From assembly GCF_900105395.1 (NCBI RefSeq), contig NZ_LT629775.1, positions 6,723,501-6,787,500 on the forward strand: DNA of 64,000 bases, read 5' to 3'. The notes beneath the pieces were generated by a model, which made no database searches, had not been told where the DNA came from, and saw only the letters and a program-made list of their open reading frames with translations. Source of the DNA: Streptomyces sp. TLI_053 (lineage in GTDB: Bacteria > Actinomycetota > Actinomycetes > Streptomycetales > Streptomycetaceae). The translations under genes and the position numbers were made by a program. Below, in pieces: positions 26,140 through 36,082 of this stretch (position 1 is the stretch's first letter; every line of letters begins with the position of its first letter).

Positions 26140-29100
26140 ATGCTGTCTGCATCCATGCACTCCGCCAACGAGCCCCAGGCCGGCGCCGCCCGCCCGCCGT
26201 ACGCGCTCGTTCCGGATGCGCGACCTGCTGCTCAGGGCCTGTACGACCCGCGGAACGAGCACGACGCCTGTGGCGTCGGATTCGTCGCCACGCTGACCGG
26301 CATCGCCGACCACACCGTCGTCGAGCAGGCACTGACCGTGCTGCGCAACCTGGAGCACCGCGGCGCCACCGGCGCCGAGCCGGACTCCGGTGACGGCGCC
26401 GGCATCCTCACCCAGATCCCCGACGCCTTCCTGCGCGCCAAGGTCGACTTCGACCTCCCGGCCGCCGGCTCCTACGCGGTCGGCATCGCCTTCCTGCCCG
26501 ACGCCGACGACCAGGACGCCGCCGCCGTCGCGCGGATCGAGGCCATCGCGGCCGAGGAGGACCTGACCGTCCTCGGCTGGCGCGACGTCCCGGTCACCCC
26601 GGACCTGCTGGGCGCCACCGCCCGCGGCGTCATGCCCCGGTTCCGCCAGCTGTTCCTCGGCGCCGCGGACCTGAGCGGCATCGAGCTCGACCGGATCGCC
26701 TTCGTGGTCCGCAAGCGCTCCGAGCGCGAGGCCGGGGTCTACTTCCCGTCGCTGTCCGCGCGCACCATCGTCTACAAGGGCATGCTGACCACCGGCCAGC
26801 TGGAGCCCTTCTTCCCCGACCTGTCGGACCGGCTCTACGCCTCCGCGCTCGGTCTGGTGCACTCGCGGTTCTCCACCAACACCTTCCCGAGCTGGCCGCT
26901 CGCCCACCCGTACCGCTTCGTCGCGCACAACGGCGAGATCAACACGGTCAAGGGCAACCGGAACTGGATGACCGCCCGGGAGTCCCAGCTCGCCACCGAC
27001 CTGATCCCCGCCAACCGCAACGGCCAGGGCCTGGAGCGGATCTTCCCGGTCTGCACCCCGGACCACTCCGACTCGGCCTCCTTCGACGAGGTCCTGGAGC
27101 TGCTCCACCTCGGCGGCCGTTCGCTGCCGCACGCGGTGCTGATGATGATCCCCGAGGCGTGGGAGAACCACGTCACGATGGACCCGGCCCGCCGCGCCTT
27201 CTACCAGTACCACTCCAACCTGATGGAGCCCTGGGACGGCCCGGCCTGCGTCACCTTCACCGACGGCACGCAGATCGGCGCCGTGCTGGACCGCAACGGC
27301 CTGCGCCCCGCCCGCTACTGGATCACCGAGGACGGCCTGGTCGTCCTCTCCTCCGAGGTCGGCGTGCTCGACATCGAGCAGACCCGGGTGGTCAAGAAGG
27401 GCCGGCTGCAGCCCGGCCGGATGTTCCTCGTCGACACCGCCGAGCACCGGATCGTCGAGGACGAGGAGATCAAGTCGGCGCTGGCCGCCGAGCACCCCTA
27501 CGCGGAGTGGGTCGAGGGCGGGCAGATCGAGCTCGCCAGGCTCCCCGAGCGCGAGCACATCGCGCACACCCACGCCTCCGTCACCCGCCGCCAGCAGACC
27601 TTCGGCTACACCGAGGAGGAGCTGCGGGTCGTCCTGGCCCCGATGGCGAAGACCGGCGCCGAGGCGCTCGGCTCGATGGGCACCGACTCGCCGATCGCCG
27701 CGCTGAGCGAGAAGCCGCGACTGCTGTTCGACTACTTCGTGCAGCTCTTCGCGCAGGTCACCAACCCGCCGCTGGACGCCATCCGCGAGGAGCTCGTCAC
27801 CTCGCTGCTGTCCAACCTCGGCCCCGAGGGCAACCTGCTGGCCGCCGAGGCCGCCTCCTGCCGCTCGGTCGGCATCACCTTCCCGGTGATCGACAACGAC
27901 GAGCTGGCCAAGCTGGTCCACATCAACGCGGACGGCGACCAGCCCGGCCTCAAGGCCGTCACCCTGTCCGGCCTGTACCGGGTCGCCACCGGCGGCGAAG
28001 GCCTGGCCGCCCGGCTCGCCGCCATCGCCGGCGAGGCGGACGCGGCGATCGCCGACGGCGCCCGGATCATCGTGCTCTCCGACCGGCACTCCGACGCCGA
28101 GCACGCCCCGATCCCCTCGCTGCTGCTCACCTCCGCGATCCACCACCACCTGATCCGCACCAAGCAGCGCACCCGGGTGTCGCTGCTGGTCGAGGCCGGC
28201 GACGTGCGCGAGGTGCACCACGTCGCGCTGCTGATCGGCTACGGCGCCGGCGCGGTCAACCCGTACCTGGCCATGGAGTCGGTCGAGGACCTCGTCGCCC
28301 AGGGCACCTTCCTGACCGGTGTCGAGGCCGACAAGGCGATCAAGAACCTGATCAAGGCGCTCGGCAAGGGCGTGCTCAAGGTGATGTCCAAGATGGGCAT
28401 CTCCACCGTCGCCTCCTACCGCGGCGCGCAGGTCTTCGAGGCCATCGGCCTCGCCCAGGAGCTGGTCGACGCCTACTTCGCCGGCACCACCAGCAAGCTC
28501 GGCGGCATCGGCCTGGACGAGGTCGCCCGGGAGACCGCCGCCCGGCACGCCAAGGCGTACCCGGCCTCCGGCATCCCGGCCGCGCACCGTGCCCTGGAGA
28601 TCGGCGGCGAGTACCAGTGGCGCCGCGAGGGCGAACCGCACCTGTTCGACCCGGACACCGTCTTCCGGCTGCAGCACTCCACCCGCAACCGCCGGTACGA
28701 CATCTTCAAGCAGTACACGGACCGGGTGAACGAGCAGTCCGAGCGGCTGATGACGCTGCGCGGCCTGTTCAAGCTCGACGGGCTCGGCCGCACCCCGGTG
28801 CCGCTCGAGGAGGTCGAGCCGGTCTCCGAGATCGTCAAGCGGTTCTCCACCGGCGCCATGTCGTACGGCTCGATCTCGCTCGAGGCGCACGAGACGCTGG
28901 CGATCGCGATGAACCGGCTCGGCGCCAAGTCCAACACCGGTGAGGGCGGCGAGGACCCGGACCGCCTGTACGACCCGGAGCGCCGCTCGGCGATCAAGCA
29001 GGTCGCCTCCGGCCGCTTCGGCGTCACCTCCGAGTACCTGGTCAACGCCGACGACATCCAGATCAAGATGGCCCAGGGCGCCAAGCCCGGCGAGGGCGGC

Positions 29101-30756
29101 CAGCTGCCCGGTCACAAGGTCTACCCGTGGGTCGCCAAGACCCGGCACTCCACCCCGGGTGTCGGTCTGATCTCGCCGCCGCCGCACCACGACATCTACT
29201 CGATCGAGGACCTGGCGCAGCTGATCCACGACCTCAAGAACGCCAACCCCGAGGCCCGCATCCACGTGAAGCTGGTCTCCGAGGTCGGCGTCGGCACGGT
29301 CGCGGCCGGCGTCTCCAAGGCGCACGCGGACGTCGTGCTGGTCTCCGGCCACGACGGCGGCACCGGCGCCTCGCCGCTGACCTCGCTCAAGCACGCGGGC
29401 GGCCCCTGGGAGCTCGGCCTCGCCGAGACCCAGCAGACCCTGCTGCTGAACGGCCTGCGCGACCGGATCGTGGTGCAGACCGACGGCCAGCTGAAGACCG
29501 GCCGCGACGTGGTGATCGCCGCGCTGCTGGGCGCCGAGGAGTTCGGCTTCGCGACCGCCCCGCTGGTGGTCTCCGGCTGCATCATGATGCGCGTCTGCCA
29601 CCTGGACACCTGCCCGGTCGGCGTCGCCACCCAGAACCCGGTGCTGCGCGAGCGCTTCTCCGGCAAGCCGGAGTTCGTGGTCAACTTCTTCGAGTTCATC
29701 GCCGAGGAGGTCCGGGAGATCCTGGCCGGCCTGGGCTTCCGCTCGATCGAGGAGGCCGTCGGCCACGCCGAGCACATCGACGCCGAGGCCGCGGTCGACC
29801 ACTGGAAGGCCGCCGGGCTCGACCTGGCCCCGCTGTTCCACGTCCCGGAGCTGCCCGAGGGCGCGGCGCTGCACCGCACCACCACGCAGGACCACGCGCT
29901 GGACAAGGCCCTGGACAACCAGCTGATCGACCTGGCCCAGGACGCCCTGGAGAACGGCGACGCCGTCCGCATCCAGCTGCCGATCCGCAACGTCAACCGG
30001 ACCGTCGGCACCATGCTCGGCCACCACGTGACCAAGCGGTACCGCGGCGAGGGCCTGCCCGAGGGCACCATCGACGTCACCTTCACCGGTTCGGCCGGCC
30101 AGTCCTTCGGCGCCTTCGTGCCGCGCGGCGTGACGCTGCGGCTGGAGGGCGACGCCAACGACTACGTCGGCAAGGGCCTGTCCGGCGGCGTGCTCGTGGT
30201 CCGCCCGGCCCGCGACGCGGCGGCCATCGGCAACGACGCGCAGAACCACGTCATCGCCGGCAACACCATCGGCTACGGCGCCACCAGCGGCCGGATCCAC
30301 CTGCGCGGCAAGGCCGGCGAGCGGTTCGCCGTCCGCAACTCGGGTGCCACCCTGGTCGTCGAGGGCGTGGGCGACCACGGCCTGGAGTACATGACCGGCG
30401 GCCGGGTCGTCATCCTCGGCGAGACGGGGCGCAACCTGGCGGCCGGCATGTCCGGCGGCGTCGCCTACGTGCTGGACCTGCGCCCGGCGAACGTCAACAG
30501 CGGCATGGTGGGCATCGAGGCCCCCGGCGCGGCCGACCGCGAATGGCTGCGCGAGACCGTGCAGCAGCACTACGAGGAGACCGGCTCCACCGTCGCGGCC
30601 GAACTCCTGGCGGACTGGGGCAGCGGGGTCTCCCGCTTCTCCACGATCATGCCGACCGACTACAAGGCAGTGCTCGCCGCCAAGGACGCCGCTGAGCGCG
30701 ATGGCCTCTCCGAGGCCGAGACCACTCGCAAGATGATGGAGGCGGCACATGGCTGA
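26140..30756 (+). CDS. gltB: Glutamate synthase (NADPH) large subunit
   Basis: Transfers glutamine amide nitrogen to 2-oxoglutarate. 1538 residues from ATG 26140 (GGGAGAG upstream). The class II amidotransferase cysteine is Cys44 in NEHDACGVGFVA, implying a 43-residue propeptide. Later blocks: FMN-binding barrel (GAMSYGSISLEAHETLA, HDGGTGASPLTSLKHAG), the 3Fe-4S cysteines in GCIMMRVCHLDTCPVGVATQ, and a C-terminal beta-helix with Gly-rich repeats. Overlaps gltD by 8 bp. Confidence 0.97.
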   Translation: MLSASMHSANEPQAGAARPPYALVPDARPAAQGLYDPRNEHDACGVGFVATLTGIADHTVVEQALTVLRNLEHRGATGAEPDSGDGAGILTQIPDAFLRAKVDFDLPAAGSYAVGIAFLPDADDQDAAAVARIEAIAAEEDLTVLGWRDVPVTPDLLGATARGVMPRFRQLFLGAADLSGIELDRIAFVVRKRSEREAGVYFPSLSARTIVYKGMLTTGQLEPFFPDLSDRLYASALGLVHSRFSTNTFPSWPLAHPYRFVAHNGEINTVKGNRNWMTARESQLATDLIPANRNGQGLERIFPVCTPDHSDSASFDEVLELLHLGGRSLPHAVLMMIPEAWENHVTMDPARRAFYQYHSNLMEPWDGPACVTFTDGTQIGAVLDRNGLRPARYWITEDGLVVLSSEVGVLDIEQTRVVKKGRLQPGRMFLVDTAEHRIVEDEEIKSALAAEHPYAEWVEGGQIELARLPEREHIAHTHASVTRRQQTFGYTEEELRVVLAPMAKTGAEALGSMGTDSPIAALSEKPRLLFDYFVQLFAQVTNPPLDAIREELVTSLLSNLGPEGNLLAAEAASCRSVGITFPVIDNDELAKLVHINADGDQPGLKAVTLSGLYRVATGGEGLAARLAAIAGEADAAIADGARIIVLSDRHSDAEHAPIPSLLLTSAIHHHLIRTKQRTRVSLLVEAGDVREVHHVALLIGYGAGAVNPYLAMESVEDLVAQGTFLTGVEADKAIKNLIKALGKGVLKVMSKMGISTVASYRGAQVFEAIGLAQELVDAYFAGTTSKLGGIGLDEVARETAARHAKAYPASGIPAAHRALEIGGEYQWRREGEPHLFDPDTVFRLQHSTRNRRYDIFKQYTDRVNEQSERLMTLRGLFKLDGLGRTPVPLEEVEPVSEIVKRFSTGAMSYGSISLEAHETLAIAMNRLGAKSNTGEGGEDPDRLYDPERRSAIKQVASGRFGVTSEYLVNADDIQIKMAQGAKPGEGGQLPGHKVYPWVAKTRHSTPGVGLISPPPHHDIYSIEDLAQLIHDLKNANPEARIHVKLVSEVGVGTVAAGVSKAHADVVLVSGHDGGTGASPLTSLKHAGGPWELGLAETQQTLLLNGLRDRIVVQTDGQLKTGRDVVIAALLGAEEFGFATAPLVVSGCIMMRVCHLDTCPVGVATQNPVLRERFSGKPEFVVNFFEFIAEEVREILAGLGFRSIEEAVGHAEHIDAEAAVDHWKAAGLDLAPLFHVPELPEGAALHRTTTQDHALDKALDNQLIDLAQDALENGDAVRIQLPIRNVNRTVGTMLGHHVTKRYRGEGLPEGTIDVTFTGSAGQSFGAFVPRGVTLRLEGDANDYVGKGLSGGVLVVRPARDAAAIGNDAQNHVIAGNTIGYGATSGRIHLRGKAGERFAVRNSGATLVVEGVGDHGLEYMTGGRVVILGETGRNLAAGMSGGVAYVLDLRPANVNSGMVGIEAPGAADREWLRETVQQHYEETGSTVAAELLADWGSGVSRFSTIMPTDYKAVLAAKDAAERDGLSEAETTRKMMEAAHG

Positions 30757-32209
30757 CCCCAAGGGCTTCCTGACCACGCCCAAGCAGCTCGCCGAGCGGC
30801 GTCCCGTGGACGTGCGCATCCGGGACTGGAACGAGGTCTACGTCGAGCGCAGCCTGCTGCCGATCATCACCAAGCAGGCCGGCCGCTGCATGGACTGCGG
30901 CATCCCGTTCTGCCACAACGGCTGCCCGCTCGGGAACCTCATCCCCGAGTGGAACGACCTCGCCTACCGGGACGACTGGTCCGGCGCGATCGAGCGGCTG
31001 CACGCGACCAACAACTTCCCGGAGTTCACCGGGCGGCTCTGCCCGGCGCCCTGCGAGTCGGCCTGCGTGCTCGGCATCAACCAGGACGCGGTGACCATCA
31101 AGAACGTCGAGGTCACCATCATCGACAAGGCCTGGGACCGCGGCGGGGTCACCCCGCAGGTGCCGGAGCGGCTGTCCGGCAAGACGGTCGCCGTGGTCGG
31201 CTCCGGTCCGGCCGGGCTGGCCGCCGCCCAGCAGCTCACCCGGGCCGGGCACACCGTCGTGGTGTACGAGCGGGCCGACCGGATCGGCGGACTGCTGCGC
31301 TACGGCATCCCCGAGTTCAAGATGGAGAAGCGCCACATCAACCGCCGCGTCGAGCAGATGCGCGCGGAGGGCACCCGGTTCCGCACCGGCGTGCACGTGG
31401 GCGAGGACATCACCGGGCAGCAGCTGCGCGAGCGCTTCGACGCGGTCGTCGTGGCCGCCGGCGCCACCACCGCCCGTGACCTGCCGGTGCCCGGGCGCGA
31501 GCTCAAGGGCGTCCACCAGGCGATGGAGTACCTGCCGCTGGCCAACAAGGTGCAGGAGGGCGACTTCGTCGAGCCGCCGATCAGCGCCAAGGGCAAGCAC
31601 GTCGTGGTCATCGGCGGCGGCGACACCGGCGCGGACTGCGTCGGCACCGCCCACCGGCAGGGGGCGCTCTCGGTCACCCAGCTGGAGATCATGCCGCGGC
31701 CGGGCGAGGAGCGGCCGGCCGGCCAGCCGTGGCCGACCATGCCGATGACCTACAAGGTCACCTCCGCGCACGAGGAGGGCGGCGAGCGGATCTACTCCGT
31801 CTCCACCACCCACTTCAGTGGCGACGAGGACGGCAACGTCCAGGAGCTGCACCTGGTCGAGGTGGAGTTCAAGGACGGGAAGTTCGAGCAGGTGCCGGGC
31901 AGCGAGCGGGCGATCCCGGCGCAGCTGGTCACCCTGGCGATGGGCTTCACCGGCACGGACGTCCGCAACGGTCTGGTCGAGCAGCTGGGCGTGGACCTCG
32001 ACGCACGCGGTAATGTGTCCCGGGACGCGAAGTTCGCCACCAATGTCGATGGCGTCTACGTCTGCGGCGATGCCGGCCGTGGCCAGTCGCTGATCGTCTG
32101 GGCCATCGCGGAGGGCCGCTCGGCCGCCGCGGCGGTCGACACCTACTTGGGCGGCAAGACCCCGCTGCCCGCACCGATCCGGCCGACGGACCGCCCTCTG
32201 GTGGTCTGA
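30749..32209 (+). CDS. gltD: Glutamate synthase (NADPH) small subunit
   Basis: Passes electrons from NADPH through FAD and 4Fe-4S clusters to GltB. 486 residues. N-terminal iron-sulfur cysteines lie in RCMDCGIPFCHNGCPLGNLIPEWN and CPAPCESACVLGI. The FAD loop VAVVGSGPAGLAAAQQL is near residue 150 and the NADPH loop VVIGGGDTGADCVGTA near 287. The start lies inside the gltB end, so the subunits are translationally coupled. Confidence 0.97.
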   Translation: MADPKGFLTTPKQLAERRPVDVRIRDWNEVYVERSLLPIITKQAGRCMDCGIPFCHNGCPLGNLIPEWNDLAYRDDWSGAIERLHATNNFPEFTGRLCPAPCESACVLGINQDAVTIKNVEVTIIDKAWDRGGVTPQVPERLSGKTVAVVGSGPAGLAAAQQLTRAGHTVVVYERADRIGGLLRYGIPEFKMEKRHINRRVEQMRAEGTRFRTGVHVGEDITGQQLRERFDAVVVAAGATTARDLPVPGRELKGVHQAMEYLPLANKVQEGDFVEPPISAKGKHVVVIGGGDTGADCVGTAHRQGALSVTQLEIMPRPGEERPAGQPWPTMPMTYKVTSAHEEGGERIYSVSTTHFSGDEDGNVQELHLVEVEFKDGKFEQVPGSERAIPAQLVTLAMGFTGTDVRNGLVEQLGVDLDARGNVSRDAKFATNVDGVYVCGDAGRGQSLIVWAIAEGRSAAAAVDTYLGGKTPLPAPIRPTDRPLVV

Positions 32210-32292
32210 TCCGGTCCAGGTAGCCCGGCGCCGCATTCGCCGGGTCGTACCGAGCCGCACCCCGTCAGCGTCGCCGGGCCACCGCGGTCCCT

Positions 32293-32333
32293 GGCGCCTG
32301 CCCACATCCCCGACCAGTTTGGGGGCAGGCGCC
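32293..32333 (+). terminator. gltBD terminator
   Basis: 11-bp perfect stem GGCGCCTGCCC / GGGCAGGCGCC (32293-32303, 32323-32333) between convergent gltD and the next leftward gene. Confidence 0.75.
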
Positions 32334-32356
32334 GTTCGCGTGCCCGGGGGCGGTTC

Positions 32357-33283
32357 TCAGCCCTCCGGGACGAGTTCGGGGAACAGGACGGGGCGCCCGG
32401 CGAGGTTGAGCACCACCCGGTCGCCGAGGGGGCGGGTGAAGGCGAACCGGGGGTACTGGGCGTTGCTGGGCTCCGGGCAGGTCCTCGGGCGGCCGGTGGT
32501 GCGGCCGATCAGCACCAGGACGTCGGCGGTCGCGTACACCTCGCCCGGCCGTGCGTCGGCGCAGTTCTCCGGCCTGACCATGCCCTCCAGCCACTGCTCC
32601 TCCTCGGAAGCGAGGACGACATCGGTGACGCCGGCGGGAAGGTCCGCGTCCTCGACGCTGTAGTCGATGAACGGCGCCTGCGACTGCACGGCGGCCACCG
32701 CGTAGGGGTGGTCGAGGCCCGCGAACACGAACTCCCAGACCGGTGCCGTGACCGTCCCGCGACTGGTGCGCTGGCGGCGGGTGGAGGGTCGGACGGCCGT
32801 GACGGTGAGCCGGGTGTCGCAGGGTTCGTTACGGCAGCCGTCGCGGTACCTGATGCGGTCCTCGTAGACGGTACGCGGGTCGGTCAGCGGCAGGGCCGTG
32901 GACGTCCCGTCCGGGAAGGAGACCGTCCCGGTGCCGGAGAACGGCGGGAAGTCGGTGGCGAGGTCGATCCGGCCGTCGAGGAAGGCCGCGAAGGCTCCGT
33001 CGTCCGAGGTGAAGTCCTCCGGCAGCCAGGTCTCGCCGCCCAGGGCCGGGTAGTAGCCGGTGCGCCAGATCCGCTCGGCCTCGGAGCCGGGCCAGGCCTC
33101 CGCCACCCGGCGGGCCCGGTCCATGACCTCGGCGGTGAGGGGCGGGGCGTCGGCCTGCTCCGGGACGGCCTGCTCCGGGACGGCGGGCGCGGCCGCTGGC
33201 GCGCGGGAAGGTTCGCCGGGGACGGCGGCGAGCACGGACAGCACGGCGAGCAGGAGCGCGGCGGTGGGCAGTCGTCTCAGCAC
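32357..33283 (-). CDS. Secreted protein of unknown function
   Basis: 308 residues with a signal peptide (RRLPTAALLLAVLSVLAAVPG) followed by an Ala/Pro/Glu linker with a small repeat (PEQAVPEQA). The exported domain, about 50-308, has paired cysteines in DGCRNEPCDTRL and in PENCADA and RTCPEP, probably disulfide bonded. No lipobox cysteine is seen, so it is likely released. No known family recognised. Confidence 0.6.
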   Translation of the reverse strand: MLRRLPTAALLLAVLSVLAAVPGEPSRAPAAAPAVPEQAVPEQADAPPLTAEVMDRARRVAEAWPGSEAERIWRTGYYPALGGETWLPEDFTSDDGAFAAFLDGRIDLATDFPPFSGTGTVSFPDGTSTALPLTDPRTVYEDRIRYRDGCRNEPCDTRLTVTAVRPSTRRQRTSRGTVTAPVWEFVFAGLDHPYAVAAVQSQAPFIDYSVEDADLPAGVTDVVLASEEEQWLEGMVRPENCADARPGEVYATADVLVLIGRTTGRPRTCPEPSNAQYPRFAFTRPLGDRVVLNLAGRPVLFPELVPEG

Positions 33284-33584
33284 ACCGTGGGGGACGTTCG
33301 GTCGCGCGCTCGGGTTCCGTCAACTGTTGTCGGTTCCGGCCGAGTTGTGGTCGACCTACGGGTGGTGGCGGGGGTTGGGGATGTGCACGGCGGCGGCGGG
33401 GGACTAGAGTGCGTTCCGGGGAGCTACGGTTCGGCTACCGCGCGTATCCGGACGCTGCTCGTCCGGGCGGCCCCGAGGGGGCGGAAGATCCCGATGAGGG
33501 CGTTCCGAGGACTGTTGTTCGTCGGTCCCTGGTGGAAGACTGCGGCCACGGCCGGGGGGCTGCTGACGTGCGGAGGTTGAGGCG
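33284..33584 (+). other. Intergenic region between secreted protein and XRE regulator
   Basis: 301 bp. It should carry the divergent promoters of both neighbours. CTAGAGT near 33404-33410 could be a -10. A 59-codon frame ending in the XRE start is possible but not convincing. No repeat or hairpin stands out. Confidence 0.3.
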
Positions 33585-34451
33585 ATGAGTGCGACTCAGG
33601 CGGGTGGCGGTGCCACGGTGCGGCGTCTGCTGCTGGGGTCGCAGCTGCGACGGCTCCGGGAGGCCCGCGGGGTCAGCCGGGAGGAGGCCGGGTACTCGAT
33701 CCGGGCCTCCGAGTCGAAGATCAGCCGGATGGAGCTCGGCCGGGTCGGCTTCAAGGAGCGCGACGTCGCCGACCTGCTGACCCTGTACGGGGTCGACGCG
33801 GAGCCGGAACGGGCCTCGGTGCTCGGGCTGGTCCGGGCCGCCAACGCGACCTCCTGGTGGCACGGGTACGGGGACGTCCTGCCGGGCTGGTTCCAGAACT
33901 ACCTCGGCCTGGAGGAGGCCGCCACCGAGATCCGCAGCTACGAGGTCCAGTTCGTCCACGGGCTGCTGCAGACCGCCGACTACGCGCGGGCGGTGATCAC
34001 CCACGGCGGCCATGTGACCGAACCGGCCGAGATCGAGCGCCGGGTGGAGGTGCGGCTCAAGCGGCAGCACGTGCTGGGCGCCGAGCGGGCGCCGCGGCTG
34101 GTCGCGGTGCTGGACGAGGCCGCGCTGCGCCGCCCCTGGGGCGGTCAGCAGGTGATGCGGGCGCAGATCGACCGCCTGCTGGAGCTGACCGAACGCCCGA
34201 ACGTGGTGCTCCAGGTGATGCCGCTGGGCTTCGGCGGGCTGCGCGCGGAGGGCGGGGCGTTCTCGGTGCTGGCCTTCGACGAGCAGGAACTGCCGGACAT
34301 CGTCTACCTGGAGCAGTTCACCACCGCCCTCTACCTCGACAGACCGGCCGAGGTCGCCGAGTACGCGGGGGCGATGGACGGTCTGGTGGCGGACAGCCTT
34401 TCCCCTGAGCGGACACGAGAAGTTCTCCGCTCCGTACGCCAAGAGCTGTAG
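33585..34451 (+). CDS. XRE-family regulator with DUF5753 domain
   Basis: 288 residues. N-terminal HTH_31-type helix-turn-helix (LLLGSQLRRLREARGVSREEAGYSIRASESKISRMELGR, about 13-55). The C-terminal DUF5753 domain includes SYEVQFVHGLLQTADYARAV and VVLQVMPLGFGG. Streptomycetes have many such regulators, often paired with DUF397 proteins; here the next gene is an aldehyde dehydrogenase instead. Effector and targets unknown. Confidence 0.85.
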   Translation: MSATQAGGGATVRRLLLGSQLRRLREARGVSREEAGYSIRASESKISRMELGRVGFKERDVADLLTLYGVDAEPERASVLGLVRAANATSWWHGYGDVLPGWFQNYLGLEEAATEIRSYEVQFVHGLLQTADYARAVITHGGHVTEPAEIERRVEVRLKRQHVLGAERAPRLVAVLDEAALRRPWGGQQVMRAQIDRLLELTERPNVVLQVMPLGFGGLRAEGGAFSVLAFDEQELPDIVYLEQFTTALYLDRPAEVAEYAGAMDGLVADSLSPERTREVLRSVRQEL

Positions 34452-34471
34452 CAGGTAAGTACGATGAGCCC

Positions 34472-34487
34472 CGATCAGTTCTGATCG
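34472..34487. promoter_or_regulatory. Palindrome CGATCAG-TT-CTGATCG
   Basis: 7-bp perfect arms around TT, 54 bp before the aldehyde dehydrogenase ATG and 20 bp after the XRE stop. A candidate operator; which protein binds is unknown. Confidence 0.4.
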
Positions 34488-34540
34488 CGAACGACCGTTG
34501 GAGAATCGCGGGCGTTCCCGAACGGTATGAGAGGGATCGG

Positions 34541-35998
34541 ATGTCGTACCTTTCCGAGTTGGCGCTGCAGTACATCGACGGCGAGTGGCGCGAGGGCAGC
34601 GGCTCCTGGGACATCGTCGACGTCGACCCCTTCACCGGGGACAAGCTCGCGAGCATCACCGTGGCCACCGTCGACGAGGTCGACCAGGCCTACCGGGCCG
34701 CGGCGACGGCGCAGAAGGAATGGGCGGCCACCAACCCCTACACCCGGCGGCTGGTCTTCGAGCGCGCGCTGCGGATCCTGGAGGACCGCGAGCAGGAGAT
34801 CACCCGGGACATCATGGCCGAGCTCGGCGGCACCGCCGTCAAGGCCTGGTTCGAACTCTCCCTCACCAAGGACATGCTGCGCGAGGCGATGCAGCTGTCC
34901 CTGCGGGCCGAGGGACGGCTGCTGCCCTCGCCGGTGGACGGCAAGGAGAACCGGCTCTACCGGCTGCCGGTCGGCGTCGTCGGGGTGATCAGCCCGTTCA
35001 ACTTCCCGCTGTTCCTGTCGATGAAGGCCGTCGCCCCGGCGCTGGCGCTCGGCAACGGCGTGGTGCTCAAGCCGCACCAGGAGACCCCGGTGGTCGGCGG
35101 CACCCTGATCGCCAAGATCTTCGAGGAGGCCGGACTTCCGGCCGGCCTGCTGAACGTCGTGATCACCGACATCGCCGAGATCGGTGACGCGTTCATCGAG
35201 CACCCGCTCGCCAAGGTGATCTCCTTCACCGGCTCCGACAAGGTCGGCCGGCACGTCGCCACCGTCGCCGCCTCCCACTTCAAGCGGACCGTGCTGGAGC
35301 TCGGCGGCAACAGCGCGCTGATCGTGCTGGACGACGCCGACATCGACTACGCCGTGGACGCGGCCGTGTTCAGCCGCTTCGTGCACCAGGGCCAGGTCTG
35401 CATGGCCGCCAACCGGGTGCTCGTCGACCGCAGCGTCGCCGAGGAGTTCACCCGGAAATTCGTCGCCAAGGTCGCCACCCTGAAGGTCGGCGACCCGAGG
35501 GACCCGGCCACCCACATCGGCCCGCTGATCAACCCGGTCCAGGCCGACGCGATCTCCGCACAGGTGGACCAGGCCGTCGCCGACGGCGCGACCGCGCTGC
35601 TGCGCGGCACCACCGTCGGCAGCCTGATGGACCCGGTCGTGCTCGGCGGCCTGCCCGCCGGCGCGCCGATCCTGCAGCGCGAGCTGTTCGGCCCGGTGGT
35701 GCTGGTGGTCGAGTTCGACGGCGAGGACGAGGCGGTGCGGATAGCCAACGACACGCCGTTCGGGCTGAGCGGCGCGGTGCACACCGCCGACGTCGAGCGC
35801 GGGGTGCGGGTCGCGCAGCGGATCGAGACCGGCATGATCCACGTCAACGACGGGACCATCGCGGACGAGCCCGTGGTGCCCTTCGGCGGCGAGAAGAACT
35901 CGGGCGTCGGCCGGCTGAACGGCGAGTCCACGGTGGACGCCTTCACCACGGTGAAGTGGATCTCGATCCAGCACGGGCGCAGCCGCTTCCCGTTCTGA
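34541..35998 (+). CDS. Aldehyde dehydrogenase (NAD(P)-dependent)
   Basis: 485 residues from ATG 34541 with GAGAGGG upstream. Standard ALDH motifs: VGVISPFNFPLFLS, LKPHQETP, SFTGSDKVGRHV, the general base Glu in VLELGGNSALIVLDDADID, and the nucleophile Cys in HQGQVCMAANRVLVD. A late FGGEKNSGVGRLNG and the end FTTVKWISIQ resemble benzaldehyde/vanillin-type dehydrogenases. The exact aldehyde is unknown. Confidence 0.9.
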   Translation: MSYLSELALQYIDGEWREGSGSWDIVDVDPFTGDKLASITVATVDEVDQAYRAAATAQKEWAATNPYTRRLVFERALRILEDREQEITRDIMAELGGTAVKAWFELSLTKDMLREAMQLSLRAEGRLLPSPVDGKENRLYRLPVGVVGVISPFNFPLFLSMKAVAPALALGNGVVLKPHQETPVVGGTLIAKIFEEAGLPAGLLNVVITDIAEIGDAFIEHPLAKVISFTGSDKVGRHVATVAASHFKRTVLELGGNSALIVLDDADIDYAVDAAVFSRFVHQGQVCMAANRVLVDRSVAEEFTRKFVAKVATLKVGDPRDPATHIGPLINPVQADAISAQVDQAVADGATALLRGTTVGSLMDPVVLGGLPAGAPILQRELFGPVVLVVEFDGEDEAVRIANDTPFGLSGAVHTADVERGVRVAQRIETGMIHVNDGTIADEPVVPFGGEKNSGVGRLNGESTVDAFTTVKWISIQHGRSRFPF

Positions 35999-36011
35999 GC
36001 GGCTCCGGGGA

Positions 36012-36041
36012 CCCGGCCGGCCCGCTGGAGGGCCGGCCGGG
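36012..36041 (+). terminator. Aldehyde dehydrogenase terminator
   Basis: 12-bp perfect stem CCCGGCCGGCCC / GGGCCGGCCGGG (36012-36023, 36030-36041) before the split methyltransferase gene. Confidence 0.7.
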
Positions 36042-36082
36042 CCCCCGTTCTCCGGTGTCCGACGGATCGAAGGGGTGGCCGG

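Noticed and set aside
33409..33588. 59-codon frame ending in an ATGA overlap with the XRE gene
   Set aside because: The GTG falls inside a likely -10 box, there is no ribosome binding site and no motif; probably chance.
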